From contig JAVLUZ010000141.1 of NCBI GenBank assembly GCA_036768485.1, positions 5,407,349 through 5,471,348 on the forward strand: a DNA stretch of 64,000 bases, given 5' to 3'. Both the position numbers and the translations under genes were made by a program. Of this stretch, positions 23,701 through 32,172 are shown piece by piece (within the stretch, counting starts at the first letter, position 1; each line of letters starts with the position of its first letter). Source of the stretch: Mermis nigrescens. Its lineage: Eukaryota; Nematoda; Enoplea; Mermithida; Mermithidae. A model generated the notes under the pieces. The model did not search any database. It saw nothing but the letters and a program-made list of their open reading frames with translations, and was not told where the DNA came from.

Positions 23701-26700
23701 TGCCAAGCAATTTTGGGATAACGTAAGGTGTTGCTGGAAAATTTTTGAGCTTACTGTAAAAAAATCTATATCATTCGTTCAAATTTTAAATCAACTTGAT
23801 TATTTTATCACGAGAAATATCTATCTCATTATATAAGGTAAGCCTGTTGGCAATCTTTTAATCGCAGTTTGAGCTATCAACATACACGTAAGGGCTCGAA
23901 ATTTTCGGGAGGGGGTCCTAGGCCATTTTAGGGAGAGGGGTAAATGACCTCCAATTTTTGGCTCAAACGGCCAAAAAAACACCTAAAAACGGTCAAAAAT
24001 AGCAAGTTTTTCCAGAAATCGAGGGAGGAGTCGAAAATTTTCTGACTTTGGGGGGATGGGAGGACGACCAACTTTGGGTGAAGGATTCCCCATCCTCGTG
24101 TTATATACATGTCTAACAATCAAAATAAAACAAGCATTTTCTTCGATGAGATTCGGCTCGAAATTGAATTTAATCGCCTCATTCCGCCGAAAATGGCATT
24201 TCAAAAAACATAAAAAATCATAATGGCATTTTAAGTTGTAAAAAACACCTTTTAGAATCACTATTAATTGTATGACCGTTTTCTTAGATGTCACAGCCCC
24301 TACCCCCTACCTTGTCCATGTACGAATAATAATAATCATGATGTTAAAACCCACAAAAATAAACCAATGAGTTACTAACAGTAGGAATTAAACAGAATCC
24401 AGAAGAAAAACATATAGAATTGGCCGAAAATTTGCACAGTGAATGCATTGCTTAGAGTTATTGCATAGAAAAATCAGAAAATGTAAAGAAAAAGGAATGA
24501 AATTCATGGTTCGAAGTAAGTTGGGTTCACTGGATTCTGTCCAAAACTATACAATCTGACCTAATCTTAAGAGTGACCTAAGTCAATTATGCTAATTTAA
24601 AATCATTATTGACTAGAAGAAATAAAGTTTCATAAATTTGTCAGATTTCAAACGTACATTTACTTCAAAGAAGGTGTATGCTTTGAATCGAGTCCGATCA
24701 CGGGATGTAAAAGGTCATGAGGAACGAATTTTTGGGGAAAATAGGGCGAAATTGAAGACGGCGGATAAGAATCCATTTTTTACAAATCAATATTGTATTC
24801 AATCAAATTACTGTTTTTTGAGGTACTTTGTCAATAAAGCTAAAATTTTGATTTACTCCAGCCAGATGGTCCTGCAGACTGGTATCCATGCTCTGTACAC
24901 TCGTGCTTTAAAATTATCTATATCAAACGAATTACCTATATACAAAAAATACACTTCGTATATGAATAGTTCATCAAACTAGGTTCGACGTAAGAAGGCC
25001 GCTTATTGTTCAACACTGAGAGAATGACACGAAAAAATGAATTCGAAATTTCAGCACGTAATCGTGAAATAAGGGAAGCTAACTTGAATCGGTTCATAAG
25101 ATTTGCTCTTCAAGTCCCATGCTCGGACCGTGCCATCAAGAGAAGCAGATAATGCAACGCTCGACTCCTCGTTCAGCGCAACTGCATTGATGCGGGCTAC
25201 AATCACTAGTTATACCATGTTCTCAGGTAAACAAAAAGATCAAAATCGCAAGAAATAATGAACTATTAACACTAAAAGTACATCAGCATAGATTAGCGTA
25301 TGATTTGCCTATAATATCCTGCTTTTAACCACATATAGACGTAAGCATGGAGTTGTGGACATACATGTAATAGGGTGTTTGGGGGATCCCCCGCATCAAA
25401 TTTTTGACCCATCCCCGATTTTTAGCAACAATTTGTGTTTTTTGATTATTTTTTCGTGTTTTTTACCATTTTTGGCCAAAAACTGGAATCGTTTATCCGC
25501 CTTTTATGGCCGAGGACCTCCATCCAAAATTTCGAGCCGTGATATGAATGTTGAGGATCCAGAAAACGAACAAGTTTGCGGAAAATAGGGTAGATTAAGG
25601 ATAGAAACGGACAAAAATCAGAACTGTTGCGAAAAAAATATTGAAATCATCTGCAAATTACTAATTATGTAATTTTCGCTTCATTACACGAATTTCGCAG
25701 GTCATTTCAGCTCAACGAAGCTCTGTAACGGTCCCTCCCCAAGGCTAGTCATGCTGTGCATTTATGCATACGTGTAAAGGCTTTGGTGTGAATCGAGAAC
25801 AAGGAATTATAATTCTCAGATAAAAATTTCTCGGTGTCATTTATTTATTGCAAAATTTTTATTTATTTATAGACTTTAATCTAACTGGGTACCAAAAGTA
25901 GGCAATACCCTGTTTCTGCCCGTCCACAGGACGGAGAGGATTAAAAATGAGACGGGAGAAGGGGTCATTTGGATGGGGATATGTTTTGTACAGTCAAGCC
26001 TGAGACCCCACGTTTAAACCTAGTCGCCGACGTTTTAAAGTAGACAACCACTTTTTTGGACCATGCAAACCAATCTTCTGAACCCGGGCATCCACTTCCT
26101 GAGTTAAACCAATCACCTTTCAAAGCTGGATAACTATTTTTTTAACCAGGATAGCCAATTTTCGAAGCTAGACGGCCAATTTTCAAGCTCTTAAATGGAC
26201 TGGACACAACCACTTTTTATATTAGATAACCACCTTGTATTTTGAAGCTTGGACGGGAAAGAGAAGCAGTGATTATTGCCCCGGTATGTTTGGTACGACA
26301 TACGAAAAACGTGTATCAATTCAATTGTCTTCCAATAAAACCAAGAATTACGGTCAACGATACTAGTTCATCAAAAAACGGGAGTATGCATACGTACAAG
26401 TAATCGATGTATAGCACATGCATTGGCAAAGGGTCAATTCAGGGTAAAGTGACTTATCCCTGATGGCTGAGCAACACCGCAACCCCGCAGGGGAAACCGG
26501 GCCAACTCCGCAAGTTTTGAAAATTTGCTGGTGAAAATGAGACAAAATGACGGCCGGAAATGGATGACAATTAAAAACTTTCTTCAAAAATGCTTGAAAT
26601 TGCCCAGAAATTATAAAATAACGTATTTTCAACGCTATTTTAACATTTACGTATACGAGTTTTTGAGACACTATTTTCATTCTTGTAAGAAAACTTCGAT

Positions 26701-28325
26701 TTTCTTGTACAATCGAAAATCGGCGGAAAACTGGCTATGCTGCGTGTATAAAGATCGCTTCAAAAACCTTTGTACGAGCCTCAGAATCTGTGCGCCGCAC
26801 AACAATAAAAAATAGTGGTTTGAGGTCATTTTGGCCCAAAAAACTCAATTTTCTACCACCCCCCATATCGAACATGCTCTGCATCTATGGTCTTAACCAA
26901 CCCCGCAGGTTTCAGGGAAGTCATTTGACCCTGAAAAAGCGGAGCGTGCCCATGTATGATATACTCGTAGCATATGTTGCAGCGAATACCAGGTGCTCTT
27001 TTAATGTTTATCTAAGACCTTTCGTTATAAATCTTAACCTAGACGATTAATTAAAGAGACAAGAAGGGTTAGGTGCGAACAGAACTCGCACAAAGTAGAA
27101 TATCAGACAAAGAAAATACGCACCAAAGTAGTGGCTATCGTATAACTGCTCGAAACCAGTTTTACAGAATTTCATAACGAAACTTGTCTCTATAATAAAA
27201 AATTCTATGACTTAATTCTATAATTGATGTCTTAAACCAAACAAGCAAAAAGTTTCACCAATTTTCTATTTTAGTCACAATGGTGAGGAGGATGAAATCT
27301 AAAACAGGGGAAACAAAAGTTTTAGGATAGATATGAGAAACTAATTATTCTAGATTTTATATCTCCGGCCGATCCCCTAACTGAGTTAATCTCTACGGAC
27401 CGGGAATGTTGCGTAACAAACAGAACTCCAAATTCACCAGCATTGTCACATAAAATTGATTACGAGCTTTCTGTCACGATACCAAATAAGACTGTCACAA
27501 ATGCAACGGAAGAAGAATCGAACCGGCATGTCCACGGAATTTCCGTTGTACTTTTCCAGTTGCAACATCCCAAATAAAAAGCTGTTTGTCCAGACCGCCT
27601 GAAACAATGCGAGCATTATCGCTAGAACCACAAGCGTCCAAAACTTCATAGCCGTGGCCAACGTACGTCTTCAAAGGAAGTGCTTTGTAAGGATTCCACA
27701 GTTTAATGCTTTTATCGCCTCCGCAAGTCATACAGTAATTGCCATCAACTAAATAAAGGCATTATTAACAATGGAAAAAATATTAGATAAATTTACCCTA
27801 CGCGCATACATGTAACGGCTCAAAATTTCGGGTGGGGGTACATGGCCATTTGGGGGGTTAATGACCTTCATTGTTGACCAAAATCGGGGGTGTCAAAAAT
27901 TTTCTGGCTCTGGGGGATGGGAGAACGAGGAACTATGAGTGGGATAGATCCACCATCCCAACCCTGTTACATATATGCCAACGCGACATCATTTTTATTT
28001 TTATCAATAAGCAATTATTTGTCCTTTGGCAGCTGATCAACCGATTCAATTTTCATTCTTCTTTTAATTGAAAGATGAACATTGACCGAGACAATTTATG
28101 TTGCAACGCGCTTTACTTACAAAAGGTGTAACTGAAAACCAAAGACACTTGTAGGAATGAAAGATCAGCATGTGATAACACGATCACAGAGTACTTACTT
28201 CATAGATACAATAAAAATAAAGCAAGATCGACAGAAAAAAACTTACCGTTGAAACGAACTGCTCTAACTGCCCCTTGCTTGCATATTATTGTTGACGACA
28301 AGACAGTTGGTAATCTAGCTTCCAT
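14444..28325 (-). CDS. WDR83: WD repeat-containing protein 83 (MORG1), six exons
   Basis: Join in order 28325-28247, 27748-27524, 25196-25084, 22493-22361, 21076-20968, 14702-14444: 918 bp, 305 residues plus TAA; the human protein is about 315. All junctions are GT-AG and phases agree (1, 1, 0, 1, 2). Hallmarks include GAVRAVRFN, DGNYCMTCGGDKSIKLWNP, GHGYEVLDACGSSDNARIVS, RKFRGHA, LDGTVRAWDL, DGKVRRYDLREGQ, RLLDKDTGELL, GHKNLEYKIDSCLL and DGKVYIWDLVEGK. They cover a seven-bladed WD40 propeller with little else. In animals WDR83 is a cytosolic and nuclear scaffold for the ERK cascade and a spliceosome-associated factor. Introns of 0.5 to 6.3 kb hold many repeats. The match runs along the whole protein, so the name is firm. 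The start is the first ATG in frame and gives an N terminus slightly shorter than in human. Confidence 0.95.
14703..15560. other. WDR83 intron 5, 3' part without a named repeat
   Basis: Plus- and minus-strand open frames of about 110-120 codons near 14931-15571 have no recognisable motif and differ from WDR83 in composition. A recurring GGTGGGTCxxTxCCTGAAAAA unit begins near 15525. Confidence 0.4.
15585..15982 (+). repeat. dispersed repeat R4, copy 1
   Basis: R4 is a ~270-400 bp non-coding family with GGCGATTTTTCAAAAGTTT near its start, CTATTTGCT in the middle and a TTCCCATGCTGTGCATGTA-type end. Other copies are 20298-20567 and 28371-28727. This copy carries the GGCGCTTCGCGCC palindrome at 15766-15778. 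Confidence 0.6.
15983..16095 (+). repeat. GGTGGGTC/CTGAAAAA minisatellite
   Basis: Four imperfect units of about 25-30 bp, each CTGAAAAAAGGTGGGTC with variants. Two similar units lie at 15525-15570 on the other side of R4 copy 1, suggesting R4 inserted into the array. Confidence 0.5.
16637..16690 (+). repeat. R1 end fragment
   Basis: GGGCGTGGGGGTTTGGAGGT followed by a C run and CAGAATAC resembles the first 55 bases of R1. The remainder of R1 is absent. Confidence 0.4.
16776..17012 (+). mobile_element. miniature element R2, copy 2
   Basis: Runs from ATACATGTGAGAGGGGGA to CGAGCTGTTACATGTATG and has the usual R2 interior. It lies in WDR83 intron 5, antisense to the gene. Confidence 0.6.
17634..17826 (+). 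mobile_element. miniature element R2, copy 3, left end altered
   Basis: Interior and right end match R2 (AAATTTCAAGCCGTTTCATG), but the left end is replaced by a GGGGGCGGCACCCCCCATGC segment. A GGCGCGAAGCGCC palindrome lies just before it at 17536-17548. Confidence 0.5.
18114..18527 (-). repeat. dispersed repeat R3, interrupted by a hAT element
   Basis: Reverse-oriented R3 of the same subtype as 11460-11908. It is cut at 18527 by the hAT element and resumes at 20036-20065 with the remaining TACCCC-rich end. Confidence 0.6.
18528..20035. mobile_element. hAT-family element, 1508 bp, non-autonomous
   Basis: Ends are CAGTGATCGACCGGG and the complementary CCCGGTCGATCACTA, flanked by an 8-bp duplication GTAATAAT (18520-18527) and TTAATAAT (20036-20043), one mismatch. 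CAG...CTG-type termini with 8-bp duplications define hAT. Next to both ends lie CCGGGCCCGGG-type self-complementary repeats, likely subterminal transposase sites. No transposase frame survives. It inserted into an R3 copy within WDR83 intron 5. Confidence 0.85.
20298..20567 (+). repeat. dispersed repeat R4, copy 2
   Basis: Shares CGATTTTTCAAAAGTTTCC, ATCTATTTGCT and CCAGAATTCCCGTGCTGTGC with copy 1. The palindrome present in copy 1 is lost here, where TTTTCGTTTTTC stands in its place. Confidence 0.6.
20568..20967. other. WDR83 intron 5, 5' part
   Basis: AT-rich intron next to the exon 5 donor. No repeat family or coding motif recognised. Confidence 0.4.
20968..21076 (-). CDS. WDR83: WDR83 exon 5
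   Basis: Residues 184-219, after acceptor TTCTTAG. Contains VTSVNFTKDGQCLLVSTLDS and RLLDKDTGELLN, then donor GTGAAT after two bases of codon 220. Confidence 0.92.
21290..21476 (+). mobile_element. R8 terminal arm, single, in WDR83 intron 4
   Basis: TTTAGCAAATAAAAATGCTC, GATGGGACAAAAAAGACGAA and the following ~140 bases match the arm of the inverted-repeat element at 61545-62280, with roughly one base in ten changed. The opposite arm is not present, so this is a solo arm or a deleted copy. Confidence 0.6.
21563..21961. mobile_element. miniature element R6, copy 1 (uninterrupted)
   Basis: About 400 bp with inverted ends GGTCTGTTTCAAAATTCTTG and the matching CAAGAATTTTGAAACAGACT. It provides the empty-site form of the copy at 41080-41878: GTGGTAATACCGATTGGCGG here is uninterrupted, while there a hAT miniature sits at GTAATACC. 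Flanking TA is likely at the right end. Confidence 0.7.
22361..22493 (-). CDS. WDR83: WDR83 exon 4
   Basis: Residues 140-183, after acceptor CCAAAG. Contains VFDEATDSVTCI and DGKVRRYDLREGQMYVDFIG, then donor GTAGGT. The first part of this exon with its 3' splice site is duplicated at 23033-23122. Confidence 0.92.
23033..23122 (-). pseudogene. duplicated splice acceptor and start of WDR83 exon 4
   Basis: These ~90 bases match 22466-22554 with a few differences. They include the acceptor CCAAAG, about 27 bases of exon 4 and the intron bases upstream of it. The copy lies about 570 bp upstream in transcription, within intron 3. It is not followed by the rest of exon 4 or a donor in frame, so its use as an exon would likely break the protein. 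There is one change next to the splice site (GGTTTC for GTTTTC). Confidence 0.8.
23389..23647 (+). mobile_element. miniature element R1, copy 2
   Basis: Near full-length, from CACACCTGGGCGTGG to GCTGCCCACGTATG. Near its start the segment CCCCCCCAGAAATCAAAATA is repeated, which makes it slightly longer than copy 1. Confidence 0.65.
23888..24118 (-). mobile_element. miniature element R2, copy 4
   Basis: Reverse orientation: ACGTAAGGGCTCGAAATTTT at one end, TGTTATATACATG at the other, with the shared interior between. It lies in WDR83 intron 3, in the same orientation as the gene. Confidence 0.6.
24119..25083. other. WDR83 intron 3 spacer
   Basis: A plus-strand frame of 114 codons at 24638-24982 has no recognised motif and no ribosomal or splicing context. 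I treat it as chance. Confidence 0.4.
25084..25196 (-). CDS. WDR83: WDR83 exon 3
   Basis: Residues 102-139, after acceptor TTGTAG. Contains RINAVALNEE and LDGTVRAWDL. It ends YEPIQ before donor GTTAGC in phase 0. No long frame marks this exon; it was placed by similarity and by phase. Confidence 0.9.
25362..25548 (+). mobile_element. miniature element R2, copy 5 (short)
   Basis: ACATACATGTAATAGGGTG to TTTCGAGCCGTGATATGAAT, with an internal deletion compared with copies 1 and 2. In WDR83 intron 2. Confidence 0.6.
25549..26015. other. WDR83 intron 2 spacer
   Basis: AT-rich intron with no recognised repeat or coding motif. Confidence 0.35.
26020..26260 (+). repeat. degenerate ~35-40-bp tandem repeat
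   Basis: Loose units reading GGACAACCAATTTTCGAAGC, GCTAGACGGCCAATTTTCAA and similar recur six or so times. Divergence is high, so period and copy number are approximate. Confidence 0.4.
26420..26965 (+). repeat. dispersed repeat R5, copy 1
   Basis: Begins with GGTCAATTCAGGGTAAAGTG and GCAACCCCGCAGGGGAAACC, ends with ACCCCGCAGGTTTCAGGGAA and GTGCCCATGTATGATA. The second copy is 36765-37062, which has the same ends and a shorter middle. Open frames inside are not shared between copies. Confidence 0.6.
26966..27523. other. WDR83 intron 2, 5' part
   Basis: Intron sequence next to the exon 2 donor. No recognised repeat. Confidence 0.35.
27524..27748 (-). CDS. WDR83: WDR83 exon 2
   Basis: Residues 27-101, after acceptor ATTTAG. 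Carries two WD repeats, with KLWNP and FIWDVATGK closing strands. It ends in GHAG-type sequence before donor GTTCGA, a weak donor; no other GT nearby keeps phase with exon 3, so I keep it. Confidence 0.88.
27805..27979 (-). mobile_element. miniature element R2, copy 6
   Basis: CATACATGTAACGGCTCAAAA to CCCTGTTACATATATG, lacking part of the interior. It sits inside the short WDR83 intron 1 (498 bp) and accounts for about a third of it. Confidence 0.65.
28247..28325 (-). CDS. WDR83: WDR83 exon 1 (coding)
   Basis: Residues 1-26, from ATG at 28325, ending AAC G before donor GTAAGT. The last six residues, RAVRFN, are the conserved opening of blade 1. No stop-free extension upstream shows WDR83 similarity, which supports this start. 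The 5' untranslated region was not delimited. Confidence 0.9.
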
Positions 28326-28370
28326 TGTTTATCACCTTGAGCTTTAAGAAACACTAATAAACAAAATAGC

Positions 28371-28727
28371 AAACATGCATGATCTTAAGAGGCAGAGGGG
28401 TTTTCTCAATCCCACAAATTTTTTCATCTCCAAGAATTCGCGATTTTTCAAAAACTTCGCGGAAAAGGTGTTGTTTAAAGCGGTTTTAACGAGCTCAAAA
28501 GCGTCAGATTTTCGACTGCCTATATTTTTTTCAACTTATGCGATGCGAATGTCTTAAATAAGTTTTTTGGAATCTTTTATTTTTACGTCCTACACGGATA
28601 AACATCGCCGAAAACACCAAACAATATTTTTGACGCAAATTCACCATTTAAGAACCCAAAAAAGGTATTTTGTGATTTTTTGGTTCCACCCCCTCCTGAA
28701 TTCCGATGCTGTGCATGTATGGAGCAG
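28371..28727 (+). repeat. dispersed repeat R4, copy 3
   Basis: Starts about 45 bp upstream of the WDR83 start codon. It shares GCGATTTTTCAAAAACTTC, AACATCGCCGAAAACACCAA and TTCCGATGCTGTGCATGTAT with other R4 copies. The WDR83 promoter must lie within or next to this repeat unless an untranslated first exon exists further upstream. Confidence 0.6.
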
Positions 28728-28979
28728 ACTATTTCAGAATAGTGCTCTTCCAATAAGTTTCTGATTCTGTTACAGTGCTCTACCGACAACTTTCTGATTT
28801 AGTTCGATGCGAGTATTTACTAGATGATTTTATGATATTTAGCTCTGAAATAGAATCAGAAATTGCAAAAAGAATCAGAAATTGCAAAACATTTGATTCG
28901 CAAGACCTAGGGTTACAGATTGCGCAAAGCTACTAATTTTTTGGATAAGATTGAAGGCTAAAAGTGTAGTGCAGTAGAT
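28728..28979. other. spacer upstream of WDR83
   Basis: AT-rich with two near repeats of AATCAGAAATTGCAAAA around 28855-28890. No core promoter element can be called with confidence. Confidence 0.35.
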
Positions 28980-29148
28980 ATACAAGTAACGGCTCGAAAT
29001 TTGGGGGTCCGGTCATTTTTAGGGGGAGGGGTAAATGGCCACCAATTTTTGGCCAAAAAATTTGATTTTTATCAAAAATTGGAAAGGGGATCGAAACTTT
29101 TCTGGCTTTGGGGAAGGAAATAGGGAACGTCCGATGTTGGGTGGGGGA
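28980..29148 (-). mobile_element. miniature element R2, copy 7, split by a hAT element
   Basis: Starts ATACAAGTAACGGCTCGAAA and runs to GGGTGGGGGA at 29148. The other end, GGGGGATCCCCCATCCCCCT and GTTACATGTAT, lies at 32141-32172. The hAT element at 29149-32140 is exactly in between. Confidence 0.8.
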
Positions 29149-29689
29149 CAGTGATCGGACCGAGGGTACTTTTTGGACCCTCGGCCTCGGCCGAAGCCGA
29201 GGCGACTTAAAATCCTTGCCTCGGCCGAGGCCAAGGGTAATGCCGAGGGTCAAGCTTATATACCTATACCCATAAATAGTACTCTTAGAATATTTTGTAT
29301 GCACATGAGCTAGAGAATAATCGTAATATTTAGCACTTTACCGAAAGTCAAACAATTCATTCTTATTTTCAATAATAGTAGATTAAATGTGTGAAGGATT
29401 TATTGAATAAAGTCAGCAGCATGAAAGCATACTTAATTTAACAAGTTGCCGTTGAAGACTTGGAAAAGTTAATAAAAAATATGGCTGAACAAGCACTTAA
29501 AAACTTTTATCACTATAAATAAGAAAACAGTGTCAAAGAAATAAACGAACAAACGAAATAAGCTAAGTAAAGAAAGAACTGTAGCCATTGTTGTGCCCGC
29601 TTTTGCAGTAATGCATGTTTAAACATACTTTTTCAGTCATCCAATTCTGGTGTGGTAGGTAATATGACGGAAACTGCACTGTACTTTCC

Positions 29690-29770
29690 GATCATAGTTT
29701 CCCAAGGTCCAGAGTTGAGGGAAGGGTGAAAACCCAACATGGGGGACCAGTAAATTAAGTAATGTCTTTG
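29690..29770 (-). repeat. R3 end fragment
   Basis: ATAGTTTCCCAAGGTCCAGA and AGGGTGAAAACCCAAC match one end of the R3 subtype at 18114. The opposite end appears at 31325-31425, so 29771-31324 probably entered an R3 copy by nested insertion. Confidence 0.45.
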
Positions 29771-29849
29771 TATGAGCGAACAAATTTTTGTAGATATTTT
29801 ACATTAATATATTTTTAAAGATACACATTTTTACATACTGCCAGTGCGT

Positions 29850-30265
29850 GACCTGCAACCGGCATGCAGTCCTAAACAGTGTTTTTTGTGCAAGATACCT
29901 TTTTAAATGTACAAAGATGGTATACAAAAGTCTTTGAACATTTTGTACCTGCAAATTTTTGTGTACTATTATAGTATGGTACAGTAGCGATTTAGTGTTG
30001 TAGAACAGGGTTTTTCGACCTTTGGTAGTGTATATATCTTAGCTAATTCCTGGGTTTCTGAATTTTTGACATTTTTCCATTCTAAATGCAAATTCTACTA
30101 TTTTAAAGATATATAGGACAGACAATTACTGATGCGCCGATAATTTTCTAGAATTTTACACTTTTTTACAGTTTTTGTCTCTCAAAAAATCTTTGTGCAT
30201 GTACAAAGACGTCCTGAAAAGTCTCTGTACATTATGAAAAATCTTTGCCGAATACAAAAATCGTG
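29850..30265 (-). repeat. dispersed repeat R10, inner part
   Basis: Contains AATCTTTGTGCATGTACAAAG, AAGTCTCTGTACATT and CTTTGCCGAATACAAAAA. The same elements in the opposite order occur at 42310-42740. Non-coding; superfamily unknown. Confidence 0.5.
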
Positions 30266-30825
30266 GCCCTAAATATGATAATTCGGCCTAAATTTAGTTG
30301 ATAATATTAGTTCATGAGCTTTTGATGAAATTTACACATAAAACTCGACTGAGAAAGCTAAAACAACTTGTACTGCACAATCAGAAATATTACAGATATT
30401 GTGATATGCCAATTAGATCTTGTAATAAGCACTACTGTGCTTAGAAATTCAATGCAACATCAGGATAAATTAGTCAATTTTATATTTGAACGGCATAAAG
30501 GTGCAAAGTTATTAAATAGTAGTTATTTTGCATAAAATTTTTAAGGACAGTATGAATAGATACAAAAGATATTTAAATCTGCATAAAGATGCCTAGATTA
30601 TACAAAAATTGATTTTTGAGTGTTTAATGCCCTGCTTCAATCTAAATACATTATATTAGCGATATTTTGCGCGAAGCGCCGAAAATTTTTCGAAATTTTC
30701 TAAAAGATACTGAAAAACGATATAATTAATATCACTTTGTCCAAGAAAGTATTTTAACATTGTATAAAAATGGCTCCGAAAAAATGCACGAGCCGAAATT
30801 GATTTTTGGCAAAACCTGCATTTAT

Positions 30826-31197
30826 TGGCCATTTTTAGGTGCGTTTTTGCGATTTTCGGCCGAAAATTCGTGATCATTTACCCCCTCTCCTATAAAAATG
30901 GCCGAAAACCATACGTGTAACAGAGGGCTTTGGGGAATTCCCCACTCACCCAGGGTTGGACGTCCTCCCAAACACCCTTCCCTCCAACATCAGGAAATTT
31001 TGACCCACCCTCCCCATTTTTGGCGAAAATTTGCGCTTTGTTGGATATTTTTAGGTGCTTTTGCCATTTTTGACATAGAATTAGAGTCGCTAATCCCCCT
31101 CCTTCTAAAAATGGTCAGGGACCCCTACCCGAAATTTCTAGCCGTTACATGTATGCCGAGGAGCCCCTCCCGAAAATTTTGAGCTGTTACATGCATG
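30826..31197 (+). mobile_element. miniature element R2, copy 8, with partial neighbours
   Basis: A full R2 at 30912-31155 (CGTGTAACAGAGGGCTTTGG to AGCCGTTACATGTATG) is preceded by the right two fifths of another R2 and followed by a 40-base right end, so three partial R2 units lie head to tail. Confidence 0.55.
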
Positions 31198-31324
31198 TTT
31201 CATAGTGATAGTTTGTCTATTTACTCTTGCTTACATTCAAAAATACTGTATCACTTCGTGAAATTCTAATAGTTAGCTGCACTTTTGCCATAGTAAAAAT
31301 TAAGTTCAAAAATATTCGAAAGGT

Positions 31325-31425
31325 TTTCACCAAAAATCGTCTGACTGTGACATGAGTCTTGTACCCTGAGAGGGGGTAATAACCCTCCCTCACCCCCTCC
31401 CCCTAAGGAAATGTGTGTTCCGATC
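31325..31425 (-). repeat. R3 end fragment
   Basis: AAAATCGTCTGACTGTGACA, GAGTCTTGTACCCTGAGAGG and CCCTCACCCCCTCCCCC match the second end of the R3 subtype at 18450-18527. It pairs with 29690-29770. Confidence 0.5.
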
Positions 31426-31487
31426 CATGTAGCGAGCATGAGAATTAAAACTTAGTCATCACATGAATAATACATTGGCACACACAT

Positions 31488-31906
31488 GCACATAGGGGGT
31501 GAGGGGGTATTACCCCCCTGAGGGGTCAGCTAGACCGGTACTGTCCGGCGATTTTGAGCAAACAGGTCTTGTTCTGCATCATTTTTGACATCAAAATCAG
31601 TAAAAATGTCAAAATTTTTCCGGCGCTTCGCGCCAGATTAGTACTTTTAAGTACTTTTTACTCAAAAAGCGCCCAAAATTGATAAATTTTTGCATTTTTT
31701 AGTGTTAAAAGTGATATAATGCAGTCAAAATGGACTAAAAATGCTTTTAAAATGTGTTATTAATACAAAAAAACGTTTTATAGGCTATTTTGACCATTTT
31801 GATCATTAAAACAGCAGAAAAAATCGTGAACATTAAATTTACTGTTTTAGATTTTTGGCATTTCACCCCCCCCTGCCGACCCTGACCTTGTGCACCTATG
31901 CATTGG
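31488..31906 (+). repeat. dispersed repeat R3, intact copy
   Basis: ACATGCACATAGGGGGTGAG to CCCTGACCTTGTGCACCTAT, about 420 bp, with the GGCGCTTCGCGCC palindrome at 31622-31634. Closest relative in the window is the reversed copy at 4504-4916. Confidence 0.65.
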
Positions 31907-32172
31907 CAGTGGTGTAACTGGGTTTGCGACTCAAATCATAAGAAAAGTCTATAGGTAAATAATAGCCTGTGTACTGCAGATGCATTCTAAATATTTAATA
32001 TTCAACGGATATATTAAACTTATTCAAATTTGATTTTAACCCTCGGCGCCTCGGCACTTTTCAGCTTCGCCCTCGGCGCCGAGGCCGAGGCTCCAAAAAC
32101 GCCGAGGCTTGCCGAGGCCGAGGCCTCGGTCCGATCACTGGTGGGGGATCCCCCATCCCCCTGTTACATGTA

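Larger units (their letters stand above)
29149..32140. mobile_element. hAT-family element, 2992 bp, with nested repeats
   Basis: Ends CAGTGATCGGACCGAGG and the exact complement CCTCGGTCCGATCACTG, flanked by a perfect 8-bp duplication GTGGGGGA at 29141-29148 and 32141-32148. Both subterminal regions carry many GCCGAGGC/GCCTCGGC units (29160-29245 and 32040-32130), probable transposase binding sites. The interior has no transposase frame and is filled with later or captured repeats: R3 fragments, an R10 copy, two R2 stretches and an R3 copy. It inserted into R2 copy 7. Confidence 0.9.

Noticed and set aside
24638..24982. 114-codon plus-strand frame in WDR83 intron 3
   Set aside because: No recognised domain, no second copy and no context.
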